Below are positions 1 to 8,511 of a stretch of DNA of 64,000 bases, piece by piece; position 1 is the first letter of the stretch; the number at the start of each line of letters is the position of its first letter. The notes under the pieces are model-generated. The model saw only the letters and a program-made list of their open reading frames with translations, ran no database searches and had not been told where the DNA came from. Both the position numbers and the translations under genes were made by a program. This DNA comes from a virus: IMG/VR virus record IMGVR_UViG_3300010885_026736, positions 1-64,000 of that record; one strand, 5' to 3'.

Positions 1-470
1 GCACTTGCATTTTTGCCAATTATAATACCACTATGACGCATTATAGCTCCATTCGGTGTAAATGTATTTCCTTGATTAGAAGAATATTTGTCTTGGTATA
101 CACGATACTGACTATGAACACCGAATGTAGTCCAAGAAGGCACAGCAGCACCTGAGATTGTTATATCACCTTCATACCATTCATATATAATAGTACTTGC
201 GTTTGCATTATTGTTTCCAATTTCATATTCAATAATTTTAATCAAATCTGCAGTATTAGCACTACCATTTTTAAAACTAACAACAGGACGCATAGTGTCA
301 TCCATAGTCCAACCACGATTTGTATTTGTTGCATGATTGTTGAAAGAATATAAATCGCCAACTTGATCTGTAGTAATAAATGTACCAGTAACAGGTAACG
401 GAGCAGTATTAGTAATAGGTGAATTGTTACTATTATTGATTGATACAGCGTTGCTATACAAATAGGACAT
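1..470 (-). CDS. Virion structural/fibre-like protein, N-terminal part
   Basis: A minus-strand reading frame opens with ATG at 470 and runs off the left edge, so only about 156 N-terminal residues are visible. They are rich in Asn, Ser and Thr (start MSYLYSNAVSINNS), with beta-type stretches such as GDITISGAAVPSW, as in fibre or adhesin-like phage structural proteins. Its ATG overlaps the stop of the upstream gene (TAATG), so the two are translationally coupled. No known domain was recognised, and the fibre assignment is inferred from composition and from its structural neighbour. Confidence 0.6.
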   Translation of the reverse strand, partial: MSYLYSNAVSINNSNNSPITNTAPLPVTGTFITTDQVGDLYSFNNHATNTNRGWTMDDTMRPVVSFKNGSANTADLIKIIEYEIGNNNANASTIIYEWYEGDITISGAAVPSWTTFGVHSQYRVYQDKYSSNQGNTFTPNGAIMRHSGIIIGKNAS

Positions 471-1216
471 TATATAATTCTCCAACCATTTCTATATACA
501 AAGTGCAGTGCCATATTGTTTATGCCCATCACTGCTATCGTATCATTATCAATACTGTTACCAATTACTGTGATATTATTTATAGAACATAATCCACTCT
601 CATCTTTTACAATAAGGTGTCTGCCATTCTTCTTGTTGTTTGGTAAAGTTATAGTACAAGTAGTTGGACAGTTAACGCCGATATAATAATCTTTATTGTT
701 TGCAGTGTAATCTGTTGTTACAAGAATAGTTCTAAAACTTAATTCTTCAATAGAACCTGCTCCACCGCCACCCATTTGTGAAATACGAGAAGCAAAAGCA
801 TGAAGGTCCATTACGGACTTCTTCAGAATATCCATTTCTTTTCTGAATGCAGCAGGAATTTCGTCTTTAGGTTTTTCTGGTTTACTTAATGCAACGGTTC
901 CTGGAGTGACAAAGTCTTTCTCAGGAAGGTCAGGTTGTTTTTCAACGGCACCAACTGTTTGATCAGTTACCTTTTTAGAATTATCTTTTACAACATCAAC
1001 AAACTTAGGTGCTTCAGCAATGACCTCAGGCTCAGGTATATCGGGCTGAGGATTTAATATACCATCTAGAGTCTTTTCAAAATTTTCTAATAAACGCTTT
1101 TCTTTAGCTTTTTTTTCTAAAGATTGATCAATTTTTGTAAATGCAGATTCAGGGACATCTAGTATACCCCTGACTGAATTTAAATGTTCTAATAAGCGTT
1201 TTTCTTTTTCATTCAT
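470..1216 (-). CDS. Phage structural protein with coiled-coil N-terminus and beta C-terminal domain
   Basis: This 248-residue protein has a charged, helical N-terminus (residues 1-60, two repeats of the type EKRLLE..., ...GIL). A Pro/Glu/Lys-rich linker follows, then a short glycine hinge (GGGGAGS) and a C-terminal beta-rich domain from about residue 160 (TTDYTANNKDYYIGV, GRHLIVKDESG). That C-terminal module recurs in structural proteins of marine T4-like phages. The start overlaps the stop of the upstream gene (TAATG). The exact role is unknown; baseplate or fibre attachment is a guess. Confidence 0.55.
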   Translation of the reverse strand: MNEKEKRLLEHLNSVRGILDVPESAFTKIDQSLEKKAKEKRLLENFEKTLDGILNPQPDIPEPEVIAEAPKFVDVVKDNSKKVTDQTVGAVEKQPDLPEKDFVTPGTVALSKPEKPKDEIPAAFRKEMDILKKSVMDLHAFASRISQMGGGGAGSIEELSFRTILVTTDYTANNKDYYIGVNCPTTCTITLPNNKKNGRHLIVKDESGLCSINNITVIGNSIDNDTIAVMGINNMALHFVYRNGWRII

Positions 1217-2901
1217 TATCTTCCGCCGCCACCAGAGCTTCCACTTTTTCCAGGGGGAAGTCTTTTAATAGTTCCGTCAGCCATACGAATAGGAACTAAT
1301 GATGTAAACACTTTAGCTCTCTTACCTGTGTCACCTAGTGGTACAGATAATTCTGTAACTGTTTTCTTTTTCTTCTGACGCTCTGGAATAGGTACGAGTG
1401 TTTGTGGAGCTTCACCCTGAGGTAGGCCATCACTGTGCATGTTACCAGCCATTTCTTGGTTGGCACCTGCAGGATCAGAGAACCCGCTTTCACGAATTTT
1501 CTTCTTCATTTTTGCTTTTGGTGCGTCAGGTGTCAAGTCGCCGACACTCTTCTCACCCATACCAAGACCTGCACCACCGAAGCCGCCTTCACCAGGCTCT
1601 TCATCAATGCGGTATCTAAAGAGCTTCATGGCTTGTCTACGACGAAGCTGTCTCTTAGCATCAGCATCTGCAACTGTCTTGTCATAACCTAGATCTACAT
1701 TCTGAGCAGGTGCTCTTTCAAATGGAATATTATAGCGTGCTGCTTCGTATGTGTTATCTGGAAACTTTTCTGCAGAGCCTTTGTCAGTGAATACAGCGAC
1801 AGCAGTTGTTTTCTTATATTTTCTTTTTGGATCTACAGCTTCATTATGAGGTTTCGCAGGATTAGTATGTGAGGCATCTGCATAACGTTGACTTGCTGCA
1901 CGCTGGTCTAAAGAATGTCTTTGTTGAGCATCTTGTGCTGTAGACGCCTTTATACGTTTCACTGCAGCCTTTGCAGCTATTTTAGCAGCTTGACTACCTG
2001 TATTGATTGAGTGCTTCTGTTGAGCGATGGCTTGTGTCTGTGAACCCACAGCCCCATGACTTTGAAGTCCAGGATGATTACCTACACGGCCCGTCAAGAG
2101 AGGGTGGAAGTGTCTGACATTTGTAGGATTACCTGTGAAGTCTTCTTTTACTTCTTTCTTAGGAGCTAGTCCTGCACGTACATCATTGTACATTTCAGTT
2201 CTATGTTCTGGCTTCATAGATGAAGGTGCGCCTGCTTCAAATTCTTCTTGTCTGCCTGTAGCAGCATGATTACGCATGACAGAAGCTGACATACCGCCCA
2301 CACCTTCAGCATCTGGATCTCTGTCACCAGATGAATGAATGTTTAATGACTTGAAATTATAGTAACCATGAGGACCATGCTTACCATTATATTCATTGAT
2401 CAACTTTTGATAGTCAGGAATACGGTCAGAACCTGCAACTAAATGTAGATCTGTAATACCTTTTTCATGTAACTTTGAAAGATGATGTAGTATAGTAGGA
2501 TGCTCTTTATCTGTCACATGAGTATTCACATCTGGAAAAGCTCTCTTAGCATGAAGCTCTTTTTGCTCAGGAGTCAGCGGATTCTTCTTCTTGTCATGGG
2601 TGCGTGTCAATACCATACTGGATGTTGCACCCATACGCTTAGCAACTTCCTTCACTTTGTTATATGCAGCCTCATGACCTATGTGAGGGGGGTTAGCACG
2701 TCCCCAGAAAATCACATGATGCTTAGCGTGGAGATCATCAGCAGATTCTTTGACATAAGATTCATTACGCATTCTAACATCTGGTTCAATCAAGATATCA
2801 TTAGGCTGCTGACCTGTCATGGTGCGCCCACCGGAGATTGCGCTATGATCACCTTTAGCGGCTTCAAGTTTCTTTTTAATTGTATCTATAAAGTCGCCCA
2901 T
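1216..2901 (-). CDS. Cytidylyltransferase/NMNAT-like domain protein in a structural gene block
   Basis: Residues about 60-215 of this 561-residue protein form a HIGH-type nucleotidyltransferase domain. The sequence VIFWGRANPPHIGHEAA carries the (T/H)xGH-type nucleotide-binding motif, and GGMSASVMR resembles the ISSTxxR motif. The rest is low-complexity, basic and Gln/Ala-rich, and ends in GKSGSSGGGG. Family knowledge says such domains transfer an adenylyl or cytidylyl group (NadM, CoaD, TagD). The substrate here is unknown. An AAGG Shine-Dalgarno (SD) sequence precedes ATG 2901. Neighbours are structural, so it may be virion-borne. Confidence 0.65.
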   Translation of the reverse strand: MGDFIDTIKKKLEAAKGDHSAISGGRTMTGQQPNDILIEPDVRMRNESYVKESADDLHAKHHVIFWGRANPPHIGHEAAYNKVKEVAKRMGATSSMVLTRTHDKKKNPLTPEQKELHAKRAFPDVNTHVTDKEHPTILHHLSKLHEKGITDLHLVAGSDRIPDYQKLINEYNGKHGPHGYYNFKSLNIHSSGDRDPDAEGVGGMSASVMRNHAATGRQEEFEAGAPSSMKPEHRTEMYNDVRAGLAPKKEVKEDFTGNPTNVRHFHPLLTGRVGNHPGLQSHGAVGSQTQAIAQQKHSINTGSQAAKIAAKAAVKRIKASTAQDAQQRHSLDQRAASQRYADASHTNPAKPHNEAVDPKRKYKKTTAVAVFTDKGSAEKFPDNTYEAARYNIPFERAPAQNVDLGYDKTVADADAKRQLRRRQAMKLFRYRIDEEPGEGGFGGAGLGMGEKSVGDLTPDAPKAKMKKKIRESGFSDPAGANQEMAGNMHSDGLPQGEAPQTLVPIPERQKKKKTVTELSVPLGDTGKRAKVFTSLVPIRMADGTIKRLPPGKSGSSGGGGR

Positions 2902-2902
2902 G

Positions 2903-4090
2903 TTAGACCTTCTTTGCTAATGTAGGAGATGCTTTTAGGATAGCGCTCCTAGCTCTATTGGCTGCTGTGAACCCACCTTCACCTCTATCAACGATCTTCA
3001 ACCCACCTGCTGCGAAGCCCTCAGGCCCTGTAGGTACCTTCTCTCCAGTCTCTGGGTGATTGATAACGTGGCTGTAGCCCCCGTGTGCTGACTTCGCTAG
3101 GCCTCTTGCAAGGAGGTTTGTAGCAGCCTGAATGTGTCCATGGATCTTAAAAGTCTTGTCAAAGGCCTGGCTGTTCTTGCTTACATGATCTAGGACGGCG
3201 TCACGCTTTGACTCTTTGTTAGCGATTGTTGAAGGCCTGGTTGTTGACTTTTCTTTTGCAGCATCAATTTCTTTCTGATGTCTTGCACGTAGAAACTCTG
3301 AGTATCCTGCTGCAGAAGGTTCAGAACCTGATCCAATCAATGAGTTGATATAGGTACGCATATGTGTCTCGTGTCCTTCAGTGTGGCCATGAGTATGCCC
3401 TTTCATCATCTTTTCTGCTTGATCAAGGTGATGTAATGCTTGTCTTTTAGTTGCTGGATCAACATCATGCTGTTCTTCATGAGTAACTAAATGGTTGACT
3501 TGATGTACGTCTGGATGTTCCTTAAACTCAGAAAGGTTCAGGACAGGGTGTGCCTCCCTATTTGGGCCGTGTAGTTCAGAATGAATAACTGTACTGATCT
3601 TAGAATTCTTTAACTTCTGACCTTCTTTAGTATCAGTAGGAACTGAATACTCAATCGTATTAGGCTTATGACTGATACGTCCACCTTGAATAGTGCGGTC
3701 ATGATTTGAGCTCATGAATCCACCTTGCCATTCACCTGGACGATTAGGTATAACCTTGTGTATATGTTCTAGCACATGATGTAAAGAGCTTGCTAGATAA
3801 GGCTTGTCACCATGTTGTGCATCAATATCATCATGAGAAAAATTGTAGTTTGCACCTGTACCTTTGTACTTTACGCCGACACGGCCATCAGGAGTCCTGA
3901 TAACTTGATATGACATCTTGTCATCAATCTTACGAGTGATAGGTGTACGACCTTCAGCTGCACCTCTTAGAGTATTGATAGCATGATTTGCTGCATGTTC
4001 GCCATCAAACACTCTATCAGATGGATGCTCAATGTGGAGAATACCTCCACCTTTTGAAGCTTCTGCAATGTATTGAACTAATGAAAACAT
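2903..4090 (-). CDS. Conserved phage protein, DUF6267-like; candidate internal head protein
   Basis: The protein has 395 residues from ATG 4090, which has an AAGG SD; a longer in-frame start at 4174 would overlap the upstream gene and lacks an SD. The N-terminus MFSLVQYIAEASKGG resembles the T4 capsid-targeting peptide. Residues about 45-165 contain RKIDD, then VGVKYKGTG and a later NTIEYSVPTD stretch. This order recalls the DUF6267-type phage family, which has a KxDG-like motif as in nucleotidyltransferase/ligase folds. Here the motif reads KIDD, so catalysis is doubtful. The remainder is His-rich and helical. The promoter region holds an imperfect late element near 4113. Confidence 0.5.
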   Translation of the reverse strand: MFSLVQYIAEASKGGGILHIEHPSDRVFDGEHAANHAINTLRGAAEGRTPITRKIDDKMSYQVIRTPDGRVGVKYKGTGANYNFSHDDIDAQHGDKPYLASSLHHVLEHIHKVIPNRPGEWQGGFMSSNHDRTIQGGRISHKPNTIEYSVPTDTKEGQKLKNSKISTVIHSELHGPNREAHPVLNLSEFKEHPDVHQVNHLVTHEEQHDVDPATKRQALHHLDQAEKMMKGHTHGHTEGHETHMRTYINSLIGSGSEPSAAGYSEFLRARHQKEIDAAKEKSTTRPSTIANKESKRDAVLDHVSKNSQAFDKTFKIHGHIQAATNLLARGLAKSAHGGYSHVINHPETGEKVPTGPEGFAAGGLKIVDRGEGGFTAANRARSAILKASPTLAKKV

Positions 4091-4124
4091 AATGTGCCTT
4101 AAGTTAAGTTGTTTATTATTTATT

Positions 4125-5387
4125 TTATGACAATTCGTAGTTAATCCAGCCTTGCTTTGCAGTGATATCTCCAATAGAAGCTTTGCTTCCTATGATCTTT
4201 ACATTTGCTTTACTTGAACGAACAAATGAAAAAGACACTTCACCATTTTTCCATTTCACAATATCAAGATTCGCTTGCCAATAATCTTTACCTGTAAGTA
4301 TTTCTACGATTTGGTCTTGACTAGCTTTGTCTTTATTCAACCTATCAGCAATTGTTCTGTTAAAGAATGCACTAATAGAGTTTGGTAATTCCTTTTTTAT
4401 TTCACTGGATGCATCTCTAGAGTTCATTATAGCATTGACAACTAGGTTAAGCTCTTTGGCGTCCTTATTATGTCTGAAGGCTTGATCATATACGTCATTA
4501 GGATTGCTGATCTGTGCTTTAGATAATCCTAATATGTTTCTCACACCGTATGCATAGACAATAGCTCTAGAATTATTATAAGTCAAATTATTCTGTGTTA
4601 CAACTTGGCACAGGTCTTTAAAGACAGAAGCACTAAGTTGATTTTGTTTCTTTATACCATTCTTTAGTAGATTCGTAAAGATACTAGCTTTAGCACCTAC
4701 ACCAAACTTAGATGATATGCCGTATACATCATTATTTACCATTTCAATAAAGCTATCAACACCACTAAAGGAAGGATCTGTAGGAAGATAAAATGCCTTG
4801 GGGGTGCCCGAAAAAGGTCTTGTTTTGAAATGAAGAGTTTCTTTTCTAGCTAATATAACCCATCCGACAAGAAGCTCTCCAATATAAACTCCGAGCTTGT
4901 TAATGACAGCAGGTGGCGTATCAGGTGCCCATTCAATCTTACCGCCATCAAAAAAGGGTGTGAACATCTCTACATAAGGTTCCCCTAACATAGAACTAGT
5001 TGCACACCCCCTAAGGATACCGTTTTTAATTTGATCTGCAGAAGTAAACTTCTTAACAGTTACATCTGAGTTTAGATAATTGTATGTAGAGTCCTGACCT
5101 GTTGCTGAAAATAAACGAGCATCTAATGAAGCGATATTGCCACTGACACCTTTTGTCAAAGGCTTTGCTAATATGACGAATGAATCTATAAGAATAGCAC
5201 CGACGCTGCTTTTCCAGCCTGAACCTGTTTTGTTAGAAGTGAAGGTTCCACCTATTGCTGCAGCTAGAGCAGGAAGAGCGATCTTTCTATCTTCTTCCAT
5301 GTAGACAACAAGTCTCGTGGATGAAGCACGTTTGATTTGATCGTATCCTGCTGCTTTGATTTTAGCTTCAACATCTTGTATAAGCAT
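4125..5387 (-). CDS. Conserved T4-like phage protein, unknown function
   Basis: I do not recognise this 420-residue protein. The start chosen is ATG 5387 (MLIQDVEAKIKAAGYD), preceded by GGGAG; an in-frame start at 5432 would overlap the next gene by more. It is a mixed alpha/beta, presumably soluble protein with no signal peptide or membrane segment. PYVEMFTPFFDGGKIEW, VKWKNGEVSF and similar acidic/basic strands could belong to a nuclease-like fold, but I see no convincing catalytic motif. It lies between a DUF6267-like protein and a DKHVVKM-family protein. Confidence 0.6.
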   Translation of the reverse strand: MLIQDVEAKIKAAGYDQIKRASSTRLVVYMEEDRKIALPALAAAIGGTFTSNKTGSGWKSSVGAILIDSFVILAKPLTKGVSGNIASLDARLFSATGQDSTYNYLNSDVTVKKFTSADQIKNGILRGCATSSMLGEPYVEMFTPFFDGGKIEWAPDTPPAVINKLGVYIGELLVGWVILARKETLHFKTRPFSGTPKAFYLPTDPSFSGVDSFIEMVNNDVYGISSKFGVGAKASIFTNLLKNGIKKQNQLSASVFKDLCQVVTQNNLTYNNSRAIVYAYGVRNILGLSKAQISNPNDVYDQAFRHNKDAKELNLVVNAIMNSRDASSEIKKELPNSISAFFNRTIADRLNKDKASQDQIVEILTGKDYWQANLDIVKWKNGEVSFSFVRSSKANVKIIGSKASIGDITAKQGWINYELS

Positions 5388-5419
5388 AGAGAACTCCCAT
5401 AGGTATTCTCTATTTAGGT

Positions 5420-5968
5420 TTATTGAATCCAATCGGGTGGATTACGCTTAGTCCATGTATGCAAATGTTGCTTACCGTTTTTGTAATAGTTACGATAATT
5501 TGTAATGGAGTCATCTGAGATAATATATTCCTCACCCATTGCACAAGGCATCTTAGTCATGTCCCAGTCACGCAGGTTGTACGGAGGTGACTGAATGTAA
5601 TAAGCAATCTCAGATGACTTATGAACCTTACCATAACGATATTTGTATTCATCCATAAGACCATAGAAGTGATCGACTAGCCAATTATAGTTTTCAACTG
5701 CCTGCCGACACCAAATAGCACTTGGATGGTTGATGTGAGTTGCATTATAGATAATGTCATTACGACTATCACCCAGTACCCATACTTTCTTTTTACGAAG
5801 CTTGCCAGTATCTGGATGCTTGATAGTGACCTCAACAGGTGCACCGTCAATAACACGATGAGCTGTTGAGAGTAGCTGTGCGCTTTCTAGAATCATTTTC
5901 ACCACATGCTTGTCAACAAGATCAATTGCTGCTTTTTGTGGGTCTCTATCTACAAAAAATATGTTCAC
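5420..5968 (-). CDS. Conserved phage protein of the MNIFxxDxDPxxAA...DKHVVKM family
   Basis: The 182 residues begin MNIFFVDRDPQKAA, continue with LVDKHVVKMILESAQLLSTAHRV, and end with a YRNYYKNGK...WTKRNPPDW block. This layout is seen in many unrelated tailed phages, including cyanophages and vibriophages. The conserved Asp, Lys and His residues in the DKHVVKM segment and the aromatic C-terminus suggest an enzyme. Public annotations vary and I do not assign a reaction. It ends the minus-strand run here and is divergent from the homing endonuclease at 6015. Confidence 0.65.
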   Translation of the reverse strand: MNIFFVDRDPQKAAIDLVDKHVVKMILESAQLLSTAHRVIDGAPVEVTIKHPDTGKLRKKKVWVLGDSRNDIIYNATHINHPSAIWCRQAVENYNWLVDHFYGLMDEYKYRYGKVHKSSEIAYYIQSPPYNLRDWDMTKMPCAMGEEYIISDDSITNYRNYYKNGKQHLHTWTKRNPPDWIQ

Positions 5969-5981
5969 AATTGTTTCCTTT

Positions 5982-5989
5982 TATAAATA
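5982..5989 (+). promoter_or_regulatory. T4-type late promoter TATAAATA
   Basis: An exact TATAAATA lies 25 bases upstream of the plus-strand endonuclease start at 6015, the spacing expected for a gp55-dependent late promoter. In an AT-rich genome such 8-mers also occur by chance, so the placement matters more than the match. Confidence 0.6.
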
Positions 5990-6014
5990 TACACGTAGTT
6001 AAAATGAGGATCAT

Positions 6015-6707
6015 ATGTTAGACATTATAATTCAAGATACAATTTTTGTAAACAACAAATACAAAAGATGGTACATCTCTATAATAGAAAATAGAGTTAA
6101 TAATATGCCGCAAGAATATTTTGAAAGACATCATATAGTACCAAAATGCATTAGAAAAGACTTATCAAAGAATCCAAATAATATAATAAAATTGACAGCG
6201 AAAGAACACTTTATATGTCATTTGTTGCTCACTAAATTTACAATCGGAAAATATAAATCAAAAATGTGTGCTGCACTTTTATCAATGATAAGAGTCAATC
6301 CATATCAAAATAGAAAATTTACTTCAGGTTATTATGAATTAGTTAGAAAAACTTATAAAACTTCTGCTATAGGTAGAACGCATACTGAAGAGACAAAGAA
6401 AAAAATTTCAGAATCTAATAAAGGAAGAGTGTCTCCTAATAAAGGAAATAAGTATGGCGGTGCTAGAACACCAGAAGCTAAAAACAAAATCAGCGAAAAA
6501 AAGAAAGGTGTAGCGTTAACAGAAGAACATAAGAAAAAATTAAGCCAAATTAAAATAGGAAAAAAAAGAGGAAGTTATAAAAAACATAAAGAATATAACA
6601 AAGAAACTTGCATCTACTGTAATATTACTACAATAAAAACTAATATTACAAGATTTCATAATGAAAAATGTCAAGATAGAAAATATTCACTTAGTCCTCA
6701 TATTTGA
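6015..6707 (+). CDS. HNH homing endonuclease with NUMOD3 repeats
   Basis: Free-standing homing endonuclease of 230 residues. The HNH core is at about 37-70 (FERHHIVPKCIRK ... NNIIKLTAKEHFICH). Two to three NUMOD3 DNA-binding repeats follow at about 118-170 (GRTHTEETKKKISESNKG; TPEAKNKISEKKKG; LTEEHKKKLSQIKIG). A CxxC...H...C cluster near the C-terminus may bind zinc. The gene is Lys/Asn-rich and very AT-rich compared with its neighbours, as usual for such elements. It sits alone on the plus strand between minus-strand genes, has a GAGG SD and its own late promoter, and overlaps its convergent neighbour by 17 bases. Confidence 0.9.
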   Translation: MLDIIIQDTIFVNNKYKRWYISIIENRVNNMPQEYFERHHIVPKCIRKDLSKNPNNIIKLTAKEHFICHLLLTKFTIGKYKSKMCAALLSMIRVNPYQNRKFTSGYYELVRKTYKTSAIGRTHTEETKKKISESNKGRVSPNKGNKYGGARTPEAKNKISEKKKGVALTEEHKKKLSQIKIGKKRGSYKKHKEYNKETCIYCNITTIKTNITRFHNEKCQDRKYSLSPHI

Positions 6708-6978
6708 TTACGTTGATAAATTCTAGTTTCTGATCTTTTGTCCAAGACTTTAGATACGTATTGTCATTATCAAATATAGCAAGATATTCTTCTTCTGTCA
6801 AGGGGCGTGATGAAATAATATCTTCACTGATAAACTTTTGTGAGAACTCACGCCAGTCATCATTATAGTCCCCTTCAGTATTCATCACGACTTCATCTAG
6901 AGCATGTGACTCTTCTTGTGCTTCGACAACATAGCGATGCCTGAAGATGGCGACAGTTTCAACTAGGTACTTAGTCAT
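6691..6978 (-). CDS. Small protein, DpnD/PcfM-like beta-strand N-terminus
   Basis: 95 residues from ATG 6978, which has a GGAG SD. The N-terminal strand-rich pattern TKYLVETVAIFRHRYVVEAQEESHALDEVV resembles DpnD/PcfM-like small proteins, in which a beta hairpin is followed by a helix holding acidic residues. The C-terminus continues SQKFISEDIISSRPLTEEEY. The function of this family is not established. It overlaps the upstream gene by 8 bases and ends inside the convergent homing endonuclease. Confidence 0.6.
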   Translation of the reverse strand: MTKYLVETVAIFRHRYVVEAQEESHALDEVVMNTEGDYNDDWREFSQKFISEDIISSRPLTEEEYLAIFDNDNTYLKSWTKDQKLEFINVIKYED

Positions 6979-7402
6979 CTTTCTTCTCCACAGTAAATCC
7001 AGGACTGAACTCAGCCACAGGACGATCATCAAATGATGGGTTTTCTAAATGATAATTCTTCTTAGCTAGATGTTCTACATGAGCCTGAAAGTCTTCTTGT
7101 GAATAGATTGCATTGTGCAGCTCTAGAAAGCCACACTGCATACCTAGTGCATAAGCATTAGGCTGGAATCCAAACACATCATAGAGCACCCAACGGTATG
7201 TACCCTTGTCTCTAAGCTCACCCTTGACCAGGCGCTTGACAACTGAGTAGAACATTTTGAGCTGGGTGTCATAGTCAAGAGCATTCCATGCTTCATCATA
7301 TTCTTTATCAACTTGTTCTTCCCATTCCATTTGAAGACGAGTAAGCTCTTGCCACTCACCACTGTCAAGCAGTTTTGTAATCTTGTTTTCTTTATCCGTC
7401 AT
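6971..7402 (-). CDS. Hypothetical acidic protein
   Basis: An unrecognised 143-residue acidic, mainly helical protein (EWQELTRLQMEWEEQVDKEYDEAW) with aromatic residues throughout. No membrane segment or metal motif is visible. Its start overlaps the deaminase stop by 4 bases (ATGA-type coupling), so it belongs to the same operon. Confidence 0.6.
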   Translation of the reverse strand: MTDKENKITKLLDSGEWQELTRLQMEWEEQVDKEYDEAWNALDYDTQLKMFYSVVKRLVKGELRDKGTYRWVLYDVFGFQPNAYALGMQCGFLELHNAIYSQEDFQAHVEHLAKKNYHLENPSFDDRPVAEFSPGFTVEKKDD

Positions 7403-7806
7403 AAGTATTCCACTCCTTCATTGTCCATGGTATAGCATACATGTTTAATATTAAAGTTAGCAATAGCTCTTTGACAACCTTTACAAGGCTTTGCTAAACC
7501 TTGAATGAAGTAGTGTTTACGGTCATTGACCCACTTCATACGACATACATATAGTTTCGCTTTGGCAACTGTTTCAGTATCATACTTACGCAACGCATTA
7601 TAAATCGCATCCGTTTCAGCATGTAGAAATATAGCGTCCTCGTTAGATGCATACTTCTTCTGAAACGGATGCGATTTATTTTTATTTGTTCCTATAGAAA
7701 GAATTTCATTCTTAAGAACAAGAGCCGCTGAGATTCTAGCCTGCGCTACGGGCTCGGTCGATTCCGCTATCTTGGAAAGAATCATCATCACTTGTATATC
7801 GTTCAT
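7399..7806 (-). CDS. Cytidine/deoxycytidylate deaminase family
   Basis: Zinc-dependent deaminase fold of 135 residues. It has a HAETDAI motif (His62, Glu64) and a PCKGCQRAI motif (Cys108, Cys111), the standard HxE...PCxxC zinc and catalytic set. Such enzymes convert dCMP to dUMP, or cytidine/deoxycytidine to uridine forms, feeding thymidylate synthesis. T4 encodes a dCMP deaminase (cd). ATG 7806 is preferred, but the preceding gene overlaps it by about 70 bases in another frame. The small size leaves the nucleotide-versus-nucleoside substrate open. Confidence 0.8.
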   Translation of the reverse strand: MNDIQVMMILSKIAESTEPVAQARISAALVLKNEILSIGTNKNKSHPFQKKYASNEDAIFLHAETDAIYNALRKYDTETVAKAKLYVCRMKWVNDRKHYFIQGLAKPCKGCQRAIANFNIKHVCYTMDNEGVEYL

Positions 7807-7927
7807 TACGCAGCACCCATCCCATCGTGGGATCATAGAAACTAATCTTGTCAGAATAATGTGGCCTAACCTTTACATATTCTGATAGCTTATTGATAGA
7901 GTCAAATACGATTTCATATGATTTCAT
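7736..7927 (-). CDS. Small hypothetical protein, first gene of the deaminase operon
   Basis: 63 residues (MKSYEIVFDSINKLSEYV...), with an AGGA SD at the proper distance from ATG 7927 and a strong sigma70-type promoter just upstream. Its 3' end overlaps the deaminase start region by about 70 bases in a different frame. Function unknown. Confidence 0.5.
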   Translation of the reverse strand: MKSYEIVFDSINKLSEYVKVRPHYSDKISFYDPTMGWVLRNERYTSDDDSFQDSGIDRARSAG

Positions 7928-7956
7928 AGAAAGTTCCTTTTGATTACCCTATATGC

Positions 7957-7985
7957 ATTATACACGAAGACTGAAATAAATGCAA
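7957..7985 (-). promoter_or_regulatory. Sigma70-type promoter TTGCAT-17-TATAAT
   Basis: On the minus strand, TTGCAT and TATAAT are separated by 17 bases, upstream of the gene starting at 7927. It would drive the small protein/deaminase operon. The roughly 100-base gap 7928-8029 contains nothing else I recognise. Confidence 0.65.
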
Positions 7986-8029
7986 TATCTGATATTGCAA
8001 ATATTTCTCTAGATGTTGTAGTAATAAAC

Positions 8030-8290
8030 TCAATCACCGATTTTACCATCAGTGCGGATGCTAAGACGACGGCTGATATCCTTCTTATAATCTAGTGACT
8101 TTGCGCGAGCATCAACATAAAGATAACACATTACCCAGATCCAACAGAATGTAAGAGTAAATCCGATTGCTTCTGGCATCACATAATGAGAAATGATATT
8201 AACAAGAACGCAAGCAGAAACGATTGCAGCTAGAACAAGCCAGGTGTAGAAAAATGCTTTGGCGATATTGTGAATTTTATCTGAAGTCAT
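8030..8290 (-). CDS. Small membrane protein, two transmembrane helices
   Basis: 86 residues with two hydrophobic segments, about 12-33 (AFFYTWLVLAAIVSACVLVNI) and 41-60 (IGFTLTFCWIWVMCYLYV), then a basic tail RAKSLDYKKDISRR. Probably an inner-membrane protein. The gene starts inside the stop of the upstream coiled-coil gene. No family recognised. Confidence 0.6.
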   Translation of the reverse strand: MTSDKIHNIAKAFFYTWLVLAAIVSACVLVNIISHYVMPEAIGFTLTFCWIWVMCYLYVDARAKSLDYKKDISRRLSIRTDGKIGD

Positions 8291-8511
8291 TTGAAAATTC
8301 CTTTCTTGGGTTTGATTGATTTAGCTTCTTCAAGTTCTTTCTTTAGACGAGCAACTTGTTCTTGAAGGTCATCACGCTGAGTAATGATATCTTCAAGTAC
8401 GCTCACAGTCATGAAAAGAGAGTTAACAAAGGTGTTGTTACGCTCTGTAGAAGAAACTCCACTAAGAACACTCTTAATGGAGGTGATCATGATACGCTCT
8501 ACGTTATTCAC
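8287..8511 (-). CDS. Small coiled-coil protein
   Basis: 74 residues if the start is GTG 8511, which overlaps the upstream TGA stop (GTGA). A second GTG at 8520 and an ATG further in are alternatives. The second half is a clear heptad coiled coil (ITQRDDLQEQVARLKKELEEA) with a basic end. Function unknown. Confidence 0.55.
   Translation of the reverse strand: MNNVERIMITSIKSVLSGVSSTERNNTFVNSLFMTVSVLEDIITQRDDLQEQVARLKKELEEAKSIKPKKGIFK

Noticed and set aside
1398-1692. Three overlapping plus-strand frames
   Set aside because: Antisense to the nucleotidyltransferase gene, without SD; mirror frames of low-complexity coding sequence.
4090-4174. Longer N-terminus for the DUF6267-like protein
   Set aside because: The ATG at 4174 has no SD and would overlap the upstream gene by 50 bases; ATG 4090 has AAGG and gives a targeting-like N-terminus.
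6015-6707. Possible intron in a coding gene
   Set aside because: Flanking genes are complete and on the other strand, so this is a free-standing endonuclease, not intron-borne.
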